From positions 1 to 64,000 of the forward strand of contig CAVOZC010000016.1 of NCBI GenBank assembly GCA_963700865.1: a DNA stretch of 64,000 nucleotides, given 5' to 3'. Shown here one piece after another: positions 56,779 through 64,000 of the stretch (positions within the stretch are counted from its first letter, which is position 1; every line of letters starts with the position of its first letter). Under the pieces are notes generated by a model. It saw only the letters and a list, made by a program, of their open reading frames with translations. It made no database searches and was not told where the DNA came from. Both the position numbers and the translations under genes were made by a program. Source of the DNA: CAVOGJ01 sp963700865 (GTDB lineage: Bacteria; Planctomycetota; Planctomycetia; Pirellulales; Pirellulaceae).

Positions 56779-58116
56779 GTGACCAGGTACGAAAACAAGA
56801 GCTTTTTTGCTGTCATCCTCACCGCGATCGGCTGGCCCCTCGTGTGGGGCACGCTCCTGTGCGTCGCGTTTTACGCGCTCCTGCACAATGGCGTGGTGCA
56901 CAGCCGGTTGCTGGAACGCTACTTCGCGGGACACCCGGTGGAATACATCGAAGCCTGGATGTTCGGCGTGGGTGTCGCGGCGCTGGCGATGAAAGCACTC
57001 AACGTCATGGGCCAGTTTGGCACGATGGATCAAATCGAACTGACACCCAAACCGGCTGGCGGGCAGACGCCCGATCAGGTGGGTGTCATTCTCGAAGGGA
57101 TGAAGAAGTTCCCTCGCTATGTGCGAGATTCTTATCTCGTGCGGCGGCTGGAGGCCACCTTCAGTTTTGTCTTTCGCAAGGGATCGTCCGCGGGGCTGGA
57201 AGAGGAACTGAAGCATCAGGCCGATCTTGACGCGGTGCGACAGAGCGAAAGCTACGCGCTGGTCCGCATGATTGTCTGGGCCACGCCGATGCTCGGTTTC
57301 CTGGGTACCGTCATCGGCATCACGCTCGCCTTGGGAGACCTCTCGCCGCAATCGCTGGTGGCGACGCCCGAGAAAGCGATGGAGGGATTGCTGGCCGGTT
57401 TGAGCGTGGCGTTTGACACCACCGCCGTTGCCCTGTCGTTGTCCATTGTATTGATGTTCGGGCAGTTCCTCACCAACCAGATGGAAACAGCGTTGCTCGA
57501 AGCCGTCGACGAGCGTGTCAATCGCGAAATGATCGGCCGCTTCGGCGATCTACGGGCCGGCAGTGATGATCCGCAAGTTCAGCAGATCCACCATATGAGT
57601 CAGGCCATTCTGCAGTCGATCGAAGACAGCGTCGAACGGCAGGCGGAGGTGTGGAATCAGTCGCTGCAACAGAGCCAGGAAAAGTGGGATGCCATTACCC
57701 AGGTCGCTGGCACGAATATTTCCCACAGCCTGGAAACTGCGTTCCGTCGTTCGCTGCAGGACCACGCCCACGAGCTGACTCGTCATGAACAGGCCTCCGA
57801 ACAACGGTCCGCCCAACGTTGGGAACAGTTGCAGTCCGTGCTATCGGACAACACGCAGGTGGTCCGCGAGCAGCAGGTCGAACTGGTGAAGCAAGCCGAC
57901 CTGATGCTGCAGTCGATCAATGCCGCCGGAGAGGTGTCCAAGTTGCAGCATGCGCTGAACGAGAATCTGAGGTCGTTGACAATGCTTGGCAAGTTCGACG
58001 AGGCCGTCATGAGCCTCTCGGCGGCAATTCATCTGCTCAACGCGCGACTGGGCGCTCCCGCCGATCATGCCGAACGAGTGCGAATTCATCGTGACGGAGA
58101 ACGGAGAGCCGCATGA
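56779..58116 (+). CDS. MotA/TolQ/ExbB-type proton channel protein with long coiled-coil tail
   Basis: 445 residues with GTG start at 56779. Hydrophobic helices at about 10-35, 58-75, 163-190 and 205-230 (ATPMLGFLGTVIGITLAL and LLAGLSVAFDTTAVALSLSI) match the MotA/TolQ/ExbB core, which couples ion flow to work across the envelope. The last 180 residues are a Gln/Glu-rich coiled coil. The next gene starts inside the stop region (4-base overlap), and a third gene with an ExbD-type anchor follows, so the three are one operon. Confidence 0.85.
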   Translation: MTRYENKSFFAVILTAIGWPLVWGTLLCVAFYALLHNGVVHSRLLERYFAGHPVEYIEAWMFGVGVAALAMKALNVMGQFGTMDQIELTPKPAGGQTPDQVGVILEGMKKFPRYVRDSYLVRRLEATFSFVFRKGSSAGLEEELKHQADLDAVRQSESYALVRMIVWATPMLGFLGTVIGITLALGDLSPQSLVATPEKAMEGLLAGLSVAFDTTAVALSLSIVLMFGQFLTNQMETALLEAVDERVNREMIGRFGDLRAGSDDPQVQQIHHMSQAILQSIEDSVERQAEVWNQSLQQSQEKWDAITQVAGTNISHSLETAFRRSLQDHAHELTRHEQASEQRSAQRWEQLQSVLSDNTQVVREQQVELVKQADLMLQSINAAGEVSKLQHALNENLRSLTMLGKFDEAVMSLSAAIHLLNARLGAPADHAERVRIHRDGERRAA

Positions 58117-60254
58117 GTCGCCGGTCCAACTCGCTACGTGCAGCGCCGGTTTCACTCTTTCCGTTTCTGGCCGTGCTGATCTGCACCATGGGAACGCTCA
58201 TCGTGCTGCTCGTTGTCGTCGTGCAACAAGCCCAGATGCCTCCCGAGCCTGCCGCAATCGCGGAACAGGAGCCGCTGCCCAGTCCGGTGACTGCGGCGGA
58301 GCCTCCGGCCGATGCGGCGGAGACCGTCGACCTAGAGCAAGAGCGTGAAGCGCTGCAGATGGCGCTGGAGGACGCGCAGTGGGCCCAAGAACAACTGGTT
58401 ATCTCGCGAGAAAATACCCGCCAACGGATGGAAGATCGCCGCGGGGAACTCAGCCGCGTCGAGGATCAGGCCCGCACCCTTTCAGCAAGCTTGGACGTGC
58501 TGGAAAAGCAGGCCGCGGATCTGCTGGCGACCGAAGCTGGTCACACGCCCCAGGATGAACGGCTGGAGGAGGAGTTGGCCACGCTGCGGATCGAGATTGC
58601 GGATACGGAACAGGCACTGGCCAAGGCGCAGGAACGACTGGAACGTGGGAAACGCCAGTACGCGCTGATCCCCTATGAAGGTCCGTATGGTACCAAACGG
58701 CGGCCGATCTACATCGAATGCCAGGCCGATCTGGTGGTGCTTCAACCAGATGGCGTTGCCTTCGGCGTGGATGATTTGACCAACGTGGGACCCGATAATC
58801 CCTTGGCGGTGGCCTTGCGAGCCACGCGTGAGTATCTTTCGGACGCAGGACTGACGGACCGCGTCGGTGAACCCTATCCGCTGCTGATTGTCCGTCCGGG
58901 AGGCGTGTGCACCTTTTCGGCGTGCCGCAACGCCCTGAGTGGCTGGGACGACGAATACGGATATGAATTGCTGCCAGAGGAGATGGAGCTGACTTTTCCG
59001 CCGGTCGATACCACGCTGGGACAAATTGTTCGGAACGCCGTCGATCGGGCCCGCGCCCTGGCCGGCATCCAACCACCCGGCGCGGGTCACGGCCGTGGCG
59101 CGGGAAATCCCGCCGCTGGCGGCGATTCCTTCGGCATTGGCGAACGTGGCGATGCGTTGGCGGCCGGTGGACAGCCGCCCTTCCCCACGGCGGGCGCGGC
59201 GGGTCCCGCCGGCGTTCACGGCGGATCGGCCGGCACGCGTCCGGGTAGTGACGCCGCCAACCTTTTTGGCGACCTGGGTTCCGAGTCCAGCGGCAGCGGC
59301 AGCGGTGGCTCGGCCACGACGCCGACGTCCATGGCGGCCGGCCACGGGGGCGGCTCCGGCCATGGCGGAAGCAGCCAAACGGCGGGACAGCTCGCGGATG
59401 GAGGGATGGACTCGATCCCGGGCACGGGCAAAGGAACAGGAGAACAGGAACAGGAACGGGCACGGGCACGGGCACGGGCGCTCGGGCTGCCAGCGGGCAG
59501 ACCGGTGGGGGCCGAGCCAGTGCGTTCCCGACGCAGGATGTTGTGGGAAGCGGCGCAACGGCGGGGCCCGGCGGTCCCGATATTCTACCGCCACCCGACG
59601 GAGTACTGCTGGGCAGCGAATCTCACAACCTGGCGCCACCCCGTGTCAGGCGGCGGCCAAGCCGGCTCGCCAGGAACCGCATCCACGAGCGGTCAAATGT
59701 CCAGTGGCTCCGCCGCCGGAGGAGCTGCCGATGGTGGTCAGCGCCTCTGGTGTCCGGCGGCAGTCCTTCCGCGGGGGCTGGCGGCAGCTTTGGTATGGGG
59801 AGCATGGGGGCCCCACCGCCGTCCTCAGGACAGGAGACGCCACAGGGATTTAGCATGCAGTTGTGCCGCACGACGCGAAACCAGGCGAAGAGCGATCGGT
59901 GCAGAGCCTCGCCAAAACGCAGGGAGACAACTGGGCACTCCCCAACGCGGCGCGGGGCGCCATCGGAATATCGCGGCCGATCCTTGTCCGTTGCGCGAAG
60001 GACAGCCTTGCGCTGCTTCCCGATTCGGCGCGGGACAGCGCGTCTCGCCCATCGGCTTTCGCGCTTCGGTGCGGGAAGCGATTCAACCTTTGGTCTCCAA
60101 TATCTGGAATGAGATCGATCGTTGGGGCATTGCGGGGCCTGGCGTGTACTGGAAGCCTGTATTGCAAGTGAGTGTCGAAGCGGGTGCGGAACCGCAATTC
60201 GCGGAAATGGCCGAACTGCTCCGCGACAGTGGATTAGAAATTCGCAGGCGCTAG
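58113..60254 (+). CDS. ExbD-partner-like protein, N-anchored, coiled coil (several frameshifts)
   Basis: ATG 58113 gives FPFLAVLICTMGTLIVLLVV, one membrane helix without the ExbD aspartate, then a long coiled coil (about residues 70-185) and a conserved domain (YIECQADLVVLQPDG ... LLIVRPGG). A Gly/Ser/Ala linker follows. From about 59440 the meaningful frame changes at least four times (Gly-Thr repeats, FGMGSMGAPPPSSG, QGDNWALPNAARGAIGISRP) and returns for the end GFRASVREAIQPLVSNIWNE ... LLRDSGLEIRRR. These slips are in low-complexity G+C-rich DNA. The last domain probably mirrors the third protein's. Confidence 0.72.
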   Translation: MSRRSNSLRAAPVSLFPFLAVLICTMGTLIVLLVVVVQQAQMPPEPAAIAEQEPLPSPVTAAEPPADAAETVDLEQEREALQMALEDAQWAQEQLVISRENTRQRMEDRRGELSRVEDQARTLSASLDVLEKQAADLLATEAGHTPQDERLEEELATLRIEIADTEQALAKAQERLERGKRQYALIPYEGPYGTKRRPIYIECQADLVVLQPDGVAFGVDDLTNVGPDNPLAVALRATREYLSDAGLTDRVGEPYPLLIVRPGGVCTFSACRNALSGWDDEYGYELLPEEMELTFPPVDTTLGQIVRNAVDRARALAGIQPPGAGHGRGAGNPAAGGDSFGIGERGDALAAGGQPPFPTAGAAGPAGVHGGSAGTRPGSDAANLFGDLGSESSGSGSGGSATTPTSMAAGHGGGSGHGGSSQTAGQLADGGMDSIPGTGKGTGEQEQERARARARALGLPAGRPVGAEPVRSRRRMLWEAAQRRGPAVPIFYRHPTEYCWAANLTTWRHPVSGGGQAGSPGTASTSGQMSSGSAAGGAADGGQRLWCPAAVLPRGLAAALVWGAWGPHRRPQDRRRHRDLACSCAARRETRRRAIGAEPRQNAGRQLGTPQRGAGRHRNIAADPCPLREGQPCAASRFGAGQRVSPIGFRASVREAIQPLVSNIWNEIDRWGIAGPGVYWKPVLQVSVEAGAEPQFAEMAELLRDSGLEIRRR

Positions 60255-60266
60255 ACGCCGGCCGCG

Positions 60267-61409
60267 ATGGACGGCGGTTATCAGGAACCAGAGGGGAATG
60301 CAGCGGTGAAACGTGCGACCCAGGATCTTCACGACGGGCAAAATTACGACTCGTTCCTCGACATCGTCGCCAATCTGGTGGGCATCCTGGTGATCCTCAT
60401 CATGGTGATTGGCGTGCGGGCGCGGGACGCCTGGCAGGCTACCGATCCGACCCAGGTGCGAACGGTCACCGACACCAGGCCGGCGAGTGTCCCCGACAGC
60501 GAGCCGGAGGATTTGCCCAATCCACCGGCAGCAGGCGAGCCCGACAAAGAACTGGCGAGGCTCCGGCTGGCGATTCTCGAAGCTGATGGAAAGGCGACCG
60601 CCGTTCATCGGGACATTGCGGAAATGGACGCCCACATTCAGGAGATCGAGCGACTCACCGAAGCCGCGGAAGCCGAAAGAAACGAGTTACAACTGCTCGT
60701 GTCGATGGCCGAGCAGTCGCTGGAGAAGCGGCGACAAGGCCTCGATGAACGGCAGCAGACGGCTTTGGCGCGGTCGCGGCAGGTCGACGAAAATCGCGTG
60801 CAACTCGCATCGCTGCTGGCGAAGAAGTCGGCGATTGAGTCGGAGGTGGGCGCGCCGAATATCTTGCAGCATCATCCCACGCCGATCGCGAAGGCGGTCT
60901 TTGGAGCCGAAGAACATTTTCGTCTGCTGCACGGACGGGTCTCCTTCGTGCCCATCAACGAAATGACGCAATTGCTGCGACGAGACGCGGAAAACAAGCT
61001 CTGGAAACTCGGCAGTACCGATGCGGTCACGGAAACGATCGGTCCGGTGGAAGGCTACCGCATGAAATACACACTGCATCGTCGCGAGCGGCGAGTCATG
61101 ACCGAAGACGGACCACGGCTGCAGCGGATGGTGGAACTTGAGCGGTTCGTCATGGTGCCTCAATCCGAGACTCTCGGTGAACCGGTGGCAGTGGCATTAA
61201 CGGCTGGCTCTGAATTCCAACGTCGACTGGCAGGTTGGCCGCCCGATCAGACCACCGTCACCATCTGGACGTATCCGGACAGTTTTCCGGAGTTTCGTCA
61301 GCTCAAGGACGATCTCACGGCGCGAGGCTTCACGGTTGCCGCCCGCCCGCTGCCGAGCGGTTATCCGATTGGCGGCTCACCCGATGGCAGCACGTCTTCC
61401 GCCCAGTAA
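60267..61409 (+). CDS. ExbD-like anchored coiled-coil protein
   Basis: 380 residues. Near the N-terminus SFLDIVANLVGILVILIMVI carries an aspartate (residue 32) just before the membrane helix, as in ExbD/TolR/MotB stators, where that Asp takes the proton. Then a coiled coil (about 90-185, QEIERLTEAAEAERNELQLL) and a globular C-terminal domain (RLLHGRVSFVPINEM, TVTIWTYPDSFPEFRQLKDD). Third gene of the ExbB/ExbD-like operon, starting 12 bases after the second gene's stop. Confidence 0.78.
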   Translation: MDGGYQEPEGNAAVKRATQDLHDGQNYDSFLDIVANLVGILVILIMVIGVRARDAWQATDPTQVRTVTDTRPASVPDSEPEDLPNPPAAGEPDKELARLRLAILEADGKATAVHRDIAEMDAHIQEIERLTEAAEAERNELQLLVSMAEQSLEKRRQGLDERQQTALARSRQVDENRVQLASLLAKKSAIESEVGAPNILQHHPTPIAKAVFGAEEHFRLLHGRVSFVPINEMTQLLRRDAENKLWKLGSTDAVTETIGPVEGYRMKYTLHRRERRVMTEDGPRLQRMVELERFVMVPQSETLGEPVAVALTAGSEFQRRLAGWPPDQTTVTIWTYPDSFPEFRQLKDDLTARGFTVAARPLPSGYPIGGSPDGSTSSAQ

Positions 61410-61413
61410 AGCG

Positions 61414-62596
61414 TTAATCACGGCGAGCTGTTTCGAATTGCTCGACCGCGAATGCCAGATCGTCCTGTGAGTGGGCCGCCGAGACCTGCACGCGAATCCG
61501 CGCCTTGCCCAGCGGAACCACCGGGTACGAAAAGCCGATCACATACACACCCAATTCGAGCAATCGATCGGCCATGCGGCTGGCCCGCTCCGCGTCCCCC
61601 AGCATGATCGGGACGATCGGATGTTCGCCGGGCAAGATGTCAAAGTTGCGACGAGTCATTTCGTCGCGAAAAAACCGGGTGTTGGCGGCAAGCTGATCGC
61701 GGAGCGCGGTTGACGACTCGACCAGCTCGATCGCCGCCAGCGAGCCACCCGCGACGGCAGGGGCCAGCGTATTGGAAAACAGGTAAGGTCGCGATCGCTG
61801 TCGTAACAGCTCAATCAATTCTCGCCGCCCACTCGTGTAACCGCCGCTCGCACCTCCCAGCGCCTTGCCGAGGGTGCTCGTGGTCAGGTCGATGCGATCG
61901 ATGACCCCATGCAGTTCATGGGTCCCTCGACCGGTGGGTCCGACAAATCCAGTGGCGTGGCAATCATCGAAGTGCACAAGTGCTCCGTAGGCGTCGGCCA
62001 GATCGCAGATGCCCTGCAGGTTGGCGATGTAGCCGTCCATGGAAAAGACGCCATCGGTGGTAATAAGCTTGGTCTGGGCACCATCCTGGTCGGCTTGCTG
62101 CAATTGGGCTTCGAGGTCCGCCATGTCGCGGTTCTTGTAGCGATACCGTTTGGCCTTGCAGAGACGGATTCCGTCAATGATCGATGCGTGGTTGAGTTCG
62201 TCACTGATCACCGCATCGTCGGCCGAGAGGAGCGTTTCGAACAGGCCACCGTTGGCGTCAAAACACGAGGAGTAGAGGATGGTGTCCTCGGTACCCAGGA
62301 ACTCGCTCAATTTCGCCTCCAGCTGCTTATGCAGTTCCTGGGTGCCGCAAATGAATCGCACCGAGGAGAGTCCGAATCCCCAGCGATCGAGCGCCTCGTG
62401 AGCGGCTGCGATCACTTGTGGATGGTCGGCCAGGCCCAGATAGTTATTGGCGCACATGTTGAGCACCTGCTGACCGTCGGCGACGGTGATATGCGCGCGC
62501 TTGGGGCGTCTTGATACGACGTTCCGACTTGTAGAGCCCTTGGTCTTTGATGTCGCGGAGCGTTGCCCGCACGCTTTCAGGAATACTATGACTCAT
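61414..62596 (-). CDS. kbl: Glycine C-acetyltransferase / 2-amino-3-ketobutyrate CoA ligase (one frameshift)
   Basis: About 394 codons. From ATG 62596 it reads the family N-terminus (DIKDQGLYKSERRIKTPQ), slips by one base near 62500, then continues ITVADGQQVLNMCANNYLGL to the end. The PLP lysine lies in TSTLGKALGGASGGYTSG, and the ring aspartate in HFDDCHATGFVG. It splits 2-amino-3-ketobutyrate with CoA to glycine and acetyl-CoA. Its start overlaps the end of tdh by 11 bases, so both form the threonine-degradation operon. Confidence 0.9.
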
Positions 62597-63632
62597 GCGG
62601 AGGCGTTTCCTTCCAATACAAGATGACTTTGCCCGACGATCCGGTCTTCATCGCGGCAAAGCCCTGCTCAAAATCGGTGTAGTGATAACGGTGCGTGATG
62701 ACCGGTGAAATATCGAGTCCGGTTTGCAGCAGGATCGTCATTTTGTACCACGTCTCGTACATCTCGCGGCCGTAAATCCCCTTAATGGTCAACATGTTGA
62801 ACACGACCGTATTCCAGTCGATGGCGATTTCACCGTCTGGAATGCCGAGCATCGCGATGCGTCCGCCGTGGCACATGTTGTCGAGCATGCCGCGAAAGGC
62901 CGCGGCGTTGCCCGACATTTCCAGTCCCACGTCGAAGCCTTCCGTCATTCCTAATTCGGCCTGCACATCGGCCAGCGACTCGTGACGCACATCGACGGCA
63001 CGGGTGATGTCGAGTTGCCTGGCCAGCTCCAGACGATACGGGTTGACGTCGGTGATCACCACGAAGCGGGCGCCCGCATGCCGGGCGACGGCGGCGGCCA
63101 TGATCCCAATCGGACCGGCGCCGGTAATCAGCACATCCTCGCCGAGCAGGTCAAACGACAACGCCGCATGGACGGCATTTCCCAGTGGATCGAAGATCGA
63201 CTGAATGTCTCGGTCCAGCCGCGGATCATGATGCCACACGTTGGTCATGGGAAGGGCGATGAATTCGGCAAAGGCACCTGGGCGATTGACCCCGATCCCT
63301 TTGGTTGATTTGCAAAGGTGACGGCGGCCTGCCATGCAATTGCGGCACCGCCCGCAAACGACGTGTCCCTCGCCGCTGACGATGTCGCCCGGATGGAAAT
63401 CGGTCACGTTGCTTCCCACCTCGACGATCTCACCCACGAACTCGTGTCCAACCACCATCGGAACCGGAATTGTCTTGCGGGCCCAGGCATCCCAGTTGTA
63501 GATGTGCAGGTCGGTACCACAGATGCCCGTACGGTCGACTTGAATCAGCACATCATTGATGCCGACTCGTGGCGGATCGACATCGACCAGCGTCAGGCCC
63601 TCGGCGGCGGAGGCTTTCAGCAGTGCTTTCAA
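62586..63632 (-). CDS. tdh: L-threonine 3-dehydrogenase
   Basis: 348 residues, complete. Zinc-containing medium-chain dehydrogenase: catalytic-zinc Cys in GICGTDLHIYNWDAW, GHEFVGEIVEVG, structural-zinc cysteines CGRCRNCMAGRRHLC, and NAD-binding GAGPIGIMAAAVARHAGAR. Oxidises threonine to 2-amino-3-ketobutyrate, the substrate of the overlapping kbl product. Undamaged. Confidence 0.94.
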   Translation of the reverse strand: MKALLKASAAEGLTLVDVDPPRVGINDVLIQVDRTGICGTDLHIYNWDAWARKTIPVPMVVGHEFVGEIVEVGSNVTDFHPGDIVSGEGHVVCGRCRNCMAGRRHLCKSTKGIGVNRPGAFAEFIALPMTNVWHHDPRLDRDIQSIFDPLGNAVHAALSFDLLGEDVLITGAGPIGIMAAAVARHAGARFVVITDVNPYRLELARQLDITRAVDVRHESLADVQAELGMTEGFDVGLEMSGNAAAFRGMLDNMCHGGRIAMLGIPDGEIAIDWNTVVFNMLTIKGIYGREMYETWYKMTILLQTGLDISPVITHRYHYTDFEQGFAAMKTGSSGKVILYWKETPPHES

Positions 63633-63716
63633 CCGCGTCTCCTTTCGTGCGAATCGTGGGGATGGCCGCCCATGTCGACTGCCTCGCGCAGCGCACCTGT
63701 CCGTGGCGGGTGGGAC

Positions 63717-64000
63717 TTAGCGGATGCGATAAACGGCCTCTTTCGTACGGAGATAGAGCGAATCATCCAGCACCGCGGGCGAGGCGAGCGCGCCGGCGGC
63801 CAGCCCGTTCGTGGCGATCAATGTGAATTGACGACCCGGCTGAATGACGTGCGTTTCGCCTTGGCAATTAGGCAGGACAATTTTGCCCTCGGCCAGCACG
63901 GGAGAGGCGGTGTGGCTGCCGCGCAGTCGTTCCCGCCAAACAAGTTCGCCGTTCTCCGCATCGAGGCAGGTCAGGACTCCACCCTGGTCCGAGACAAAAT
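63717..64000 (-). CDS. PQQ-like beta-propeller protein (3' part, cut by window edge)
   Basis: Reading on the minus strand from the edge gives DQGGVLTCLDAENGELVWRE, HTASPVLAEGKIVLPNCQGE and ASPAVLDDSLYLRTKEAVYR, then a stop at 63717. These are the blade repeats of a PQQ/BamB-type propeller; the N-terminal part lies outside. It ends 84 bases before the tdh start on the same strand. Confidence 0.85.
   Translation of the reverse strand, partial: FVSDQGGVLTCLDAENGELVWRERLRGSHTASPVLAEGKIVLPNCQGETHVIQPGRQFTLIATNGLAAGALASPAVLDDSLYLRTKEAVYRIR

Noticed and set aside
56779..61409. Zorya-type anti-phage system
   Set aside because: There is an ExbB-like protein with a tail, but no OmpA-like peptidoglycan domain, helicase or nuclease gene follows.

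Overview
This looks like chromosomal DNA of a planctomycete, most probably of the Pirellulales type, at roughly 58-60% G+C. The signs are a BBP7-type outer-membrane beta-barrel protein, a large DUF11-repeat secreted protein, a DUF1570 peptidase-like protein, an McsA/McsB arginine-kinase pair, PQQ-type beta-propellers, an ECF sigma/protein-kinase pair and a planctomycete-style ExbB/ExbD cluster. Genes point both ways in short operons.

The dominating structural fact is a giant inverted duplication. Bases 1-10765 are the reverse complement of 10768-21763, folding around a near-perfect palindrome at 10751-10782. The right arm carries mostly readable genes: molybdopterin oxidoreductase with pentapeptide repeats, mcsA, mcsB, a DUF11 protein, a TPR protein, a PSP1 protein, bioB, a polysaccharide deacetylase, a formyltransferase and a membrane protein. 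The left arm carries the same genes broken by many small indels and by loss of one unit from each of two tandem repeats. The simplest reading is a fold-back (template-complement) read at a contig end, with the true contig starting near the palindrome. A recent inverted duplication with decay is less likely but not excluded. The left-arm genes should not be counted as extra loci.

From 21.7 kb onward the DNA is single copy. 21.7-31.7 kb: membrane and secreted proteins, a CpsB/CapC-type phosphatase, a FabH-like ketoacyl synthase, YqgE, a PPP phosphatase, a lipoprotein lipase, csrA, a UvrB/UvrC-motif protein and arfB. 32-38.7 kb: a beta-propeller, a sugar isomerase-like protein, a TraB-like protein, an Ala-rich lipoprotein, BBP7 and a structured 3' element. 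38.8-42.3 kb: a trimodular fatty acyl-AMP ligase / acyl carrier / alpha-oxoamine synthase protein, the most unusual enzyme here. 42.6 kb: a selenocysteine tRNA. 43-50 kb: ksgA, ribE, a cyclophilin, eno, a glycosylasparaginase and a HTH protein with a membrane anchor. 50.9-53.2 kb: ECF sigma factor plus membrane Ser/Thr kinase. 53.5-55.4 kb: a REP-associated (Y1/HUH) transposase island. 56-61.4 kb: queD and a three-gene ExbB/ExbD-like cluster. 61.4-63.6 kb: tdh-kbl threonine degradation. The right edge cuts a second beta-propeller protein.

Many otherwise convincing genes in both the right arm and the unique region carry a single-base frameshift (bioB, formyltransferase, Ala-rich lipoprotein, FAAL fusion, HTH protein, sigma factor, kinase, ExbD-like protein, kbl). 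This points to a long-read assembly with leftover indels. Where the left arm overlaps such a site it can restore the frame, so most of these should be read as intact genes.
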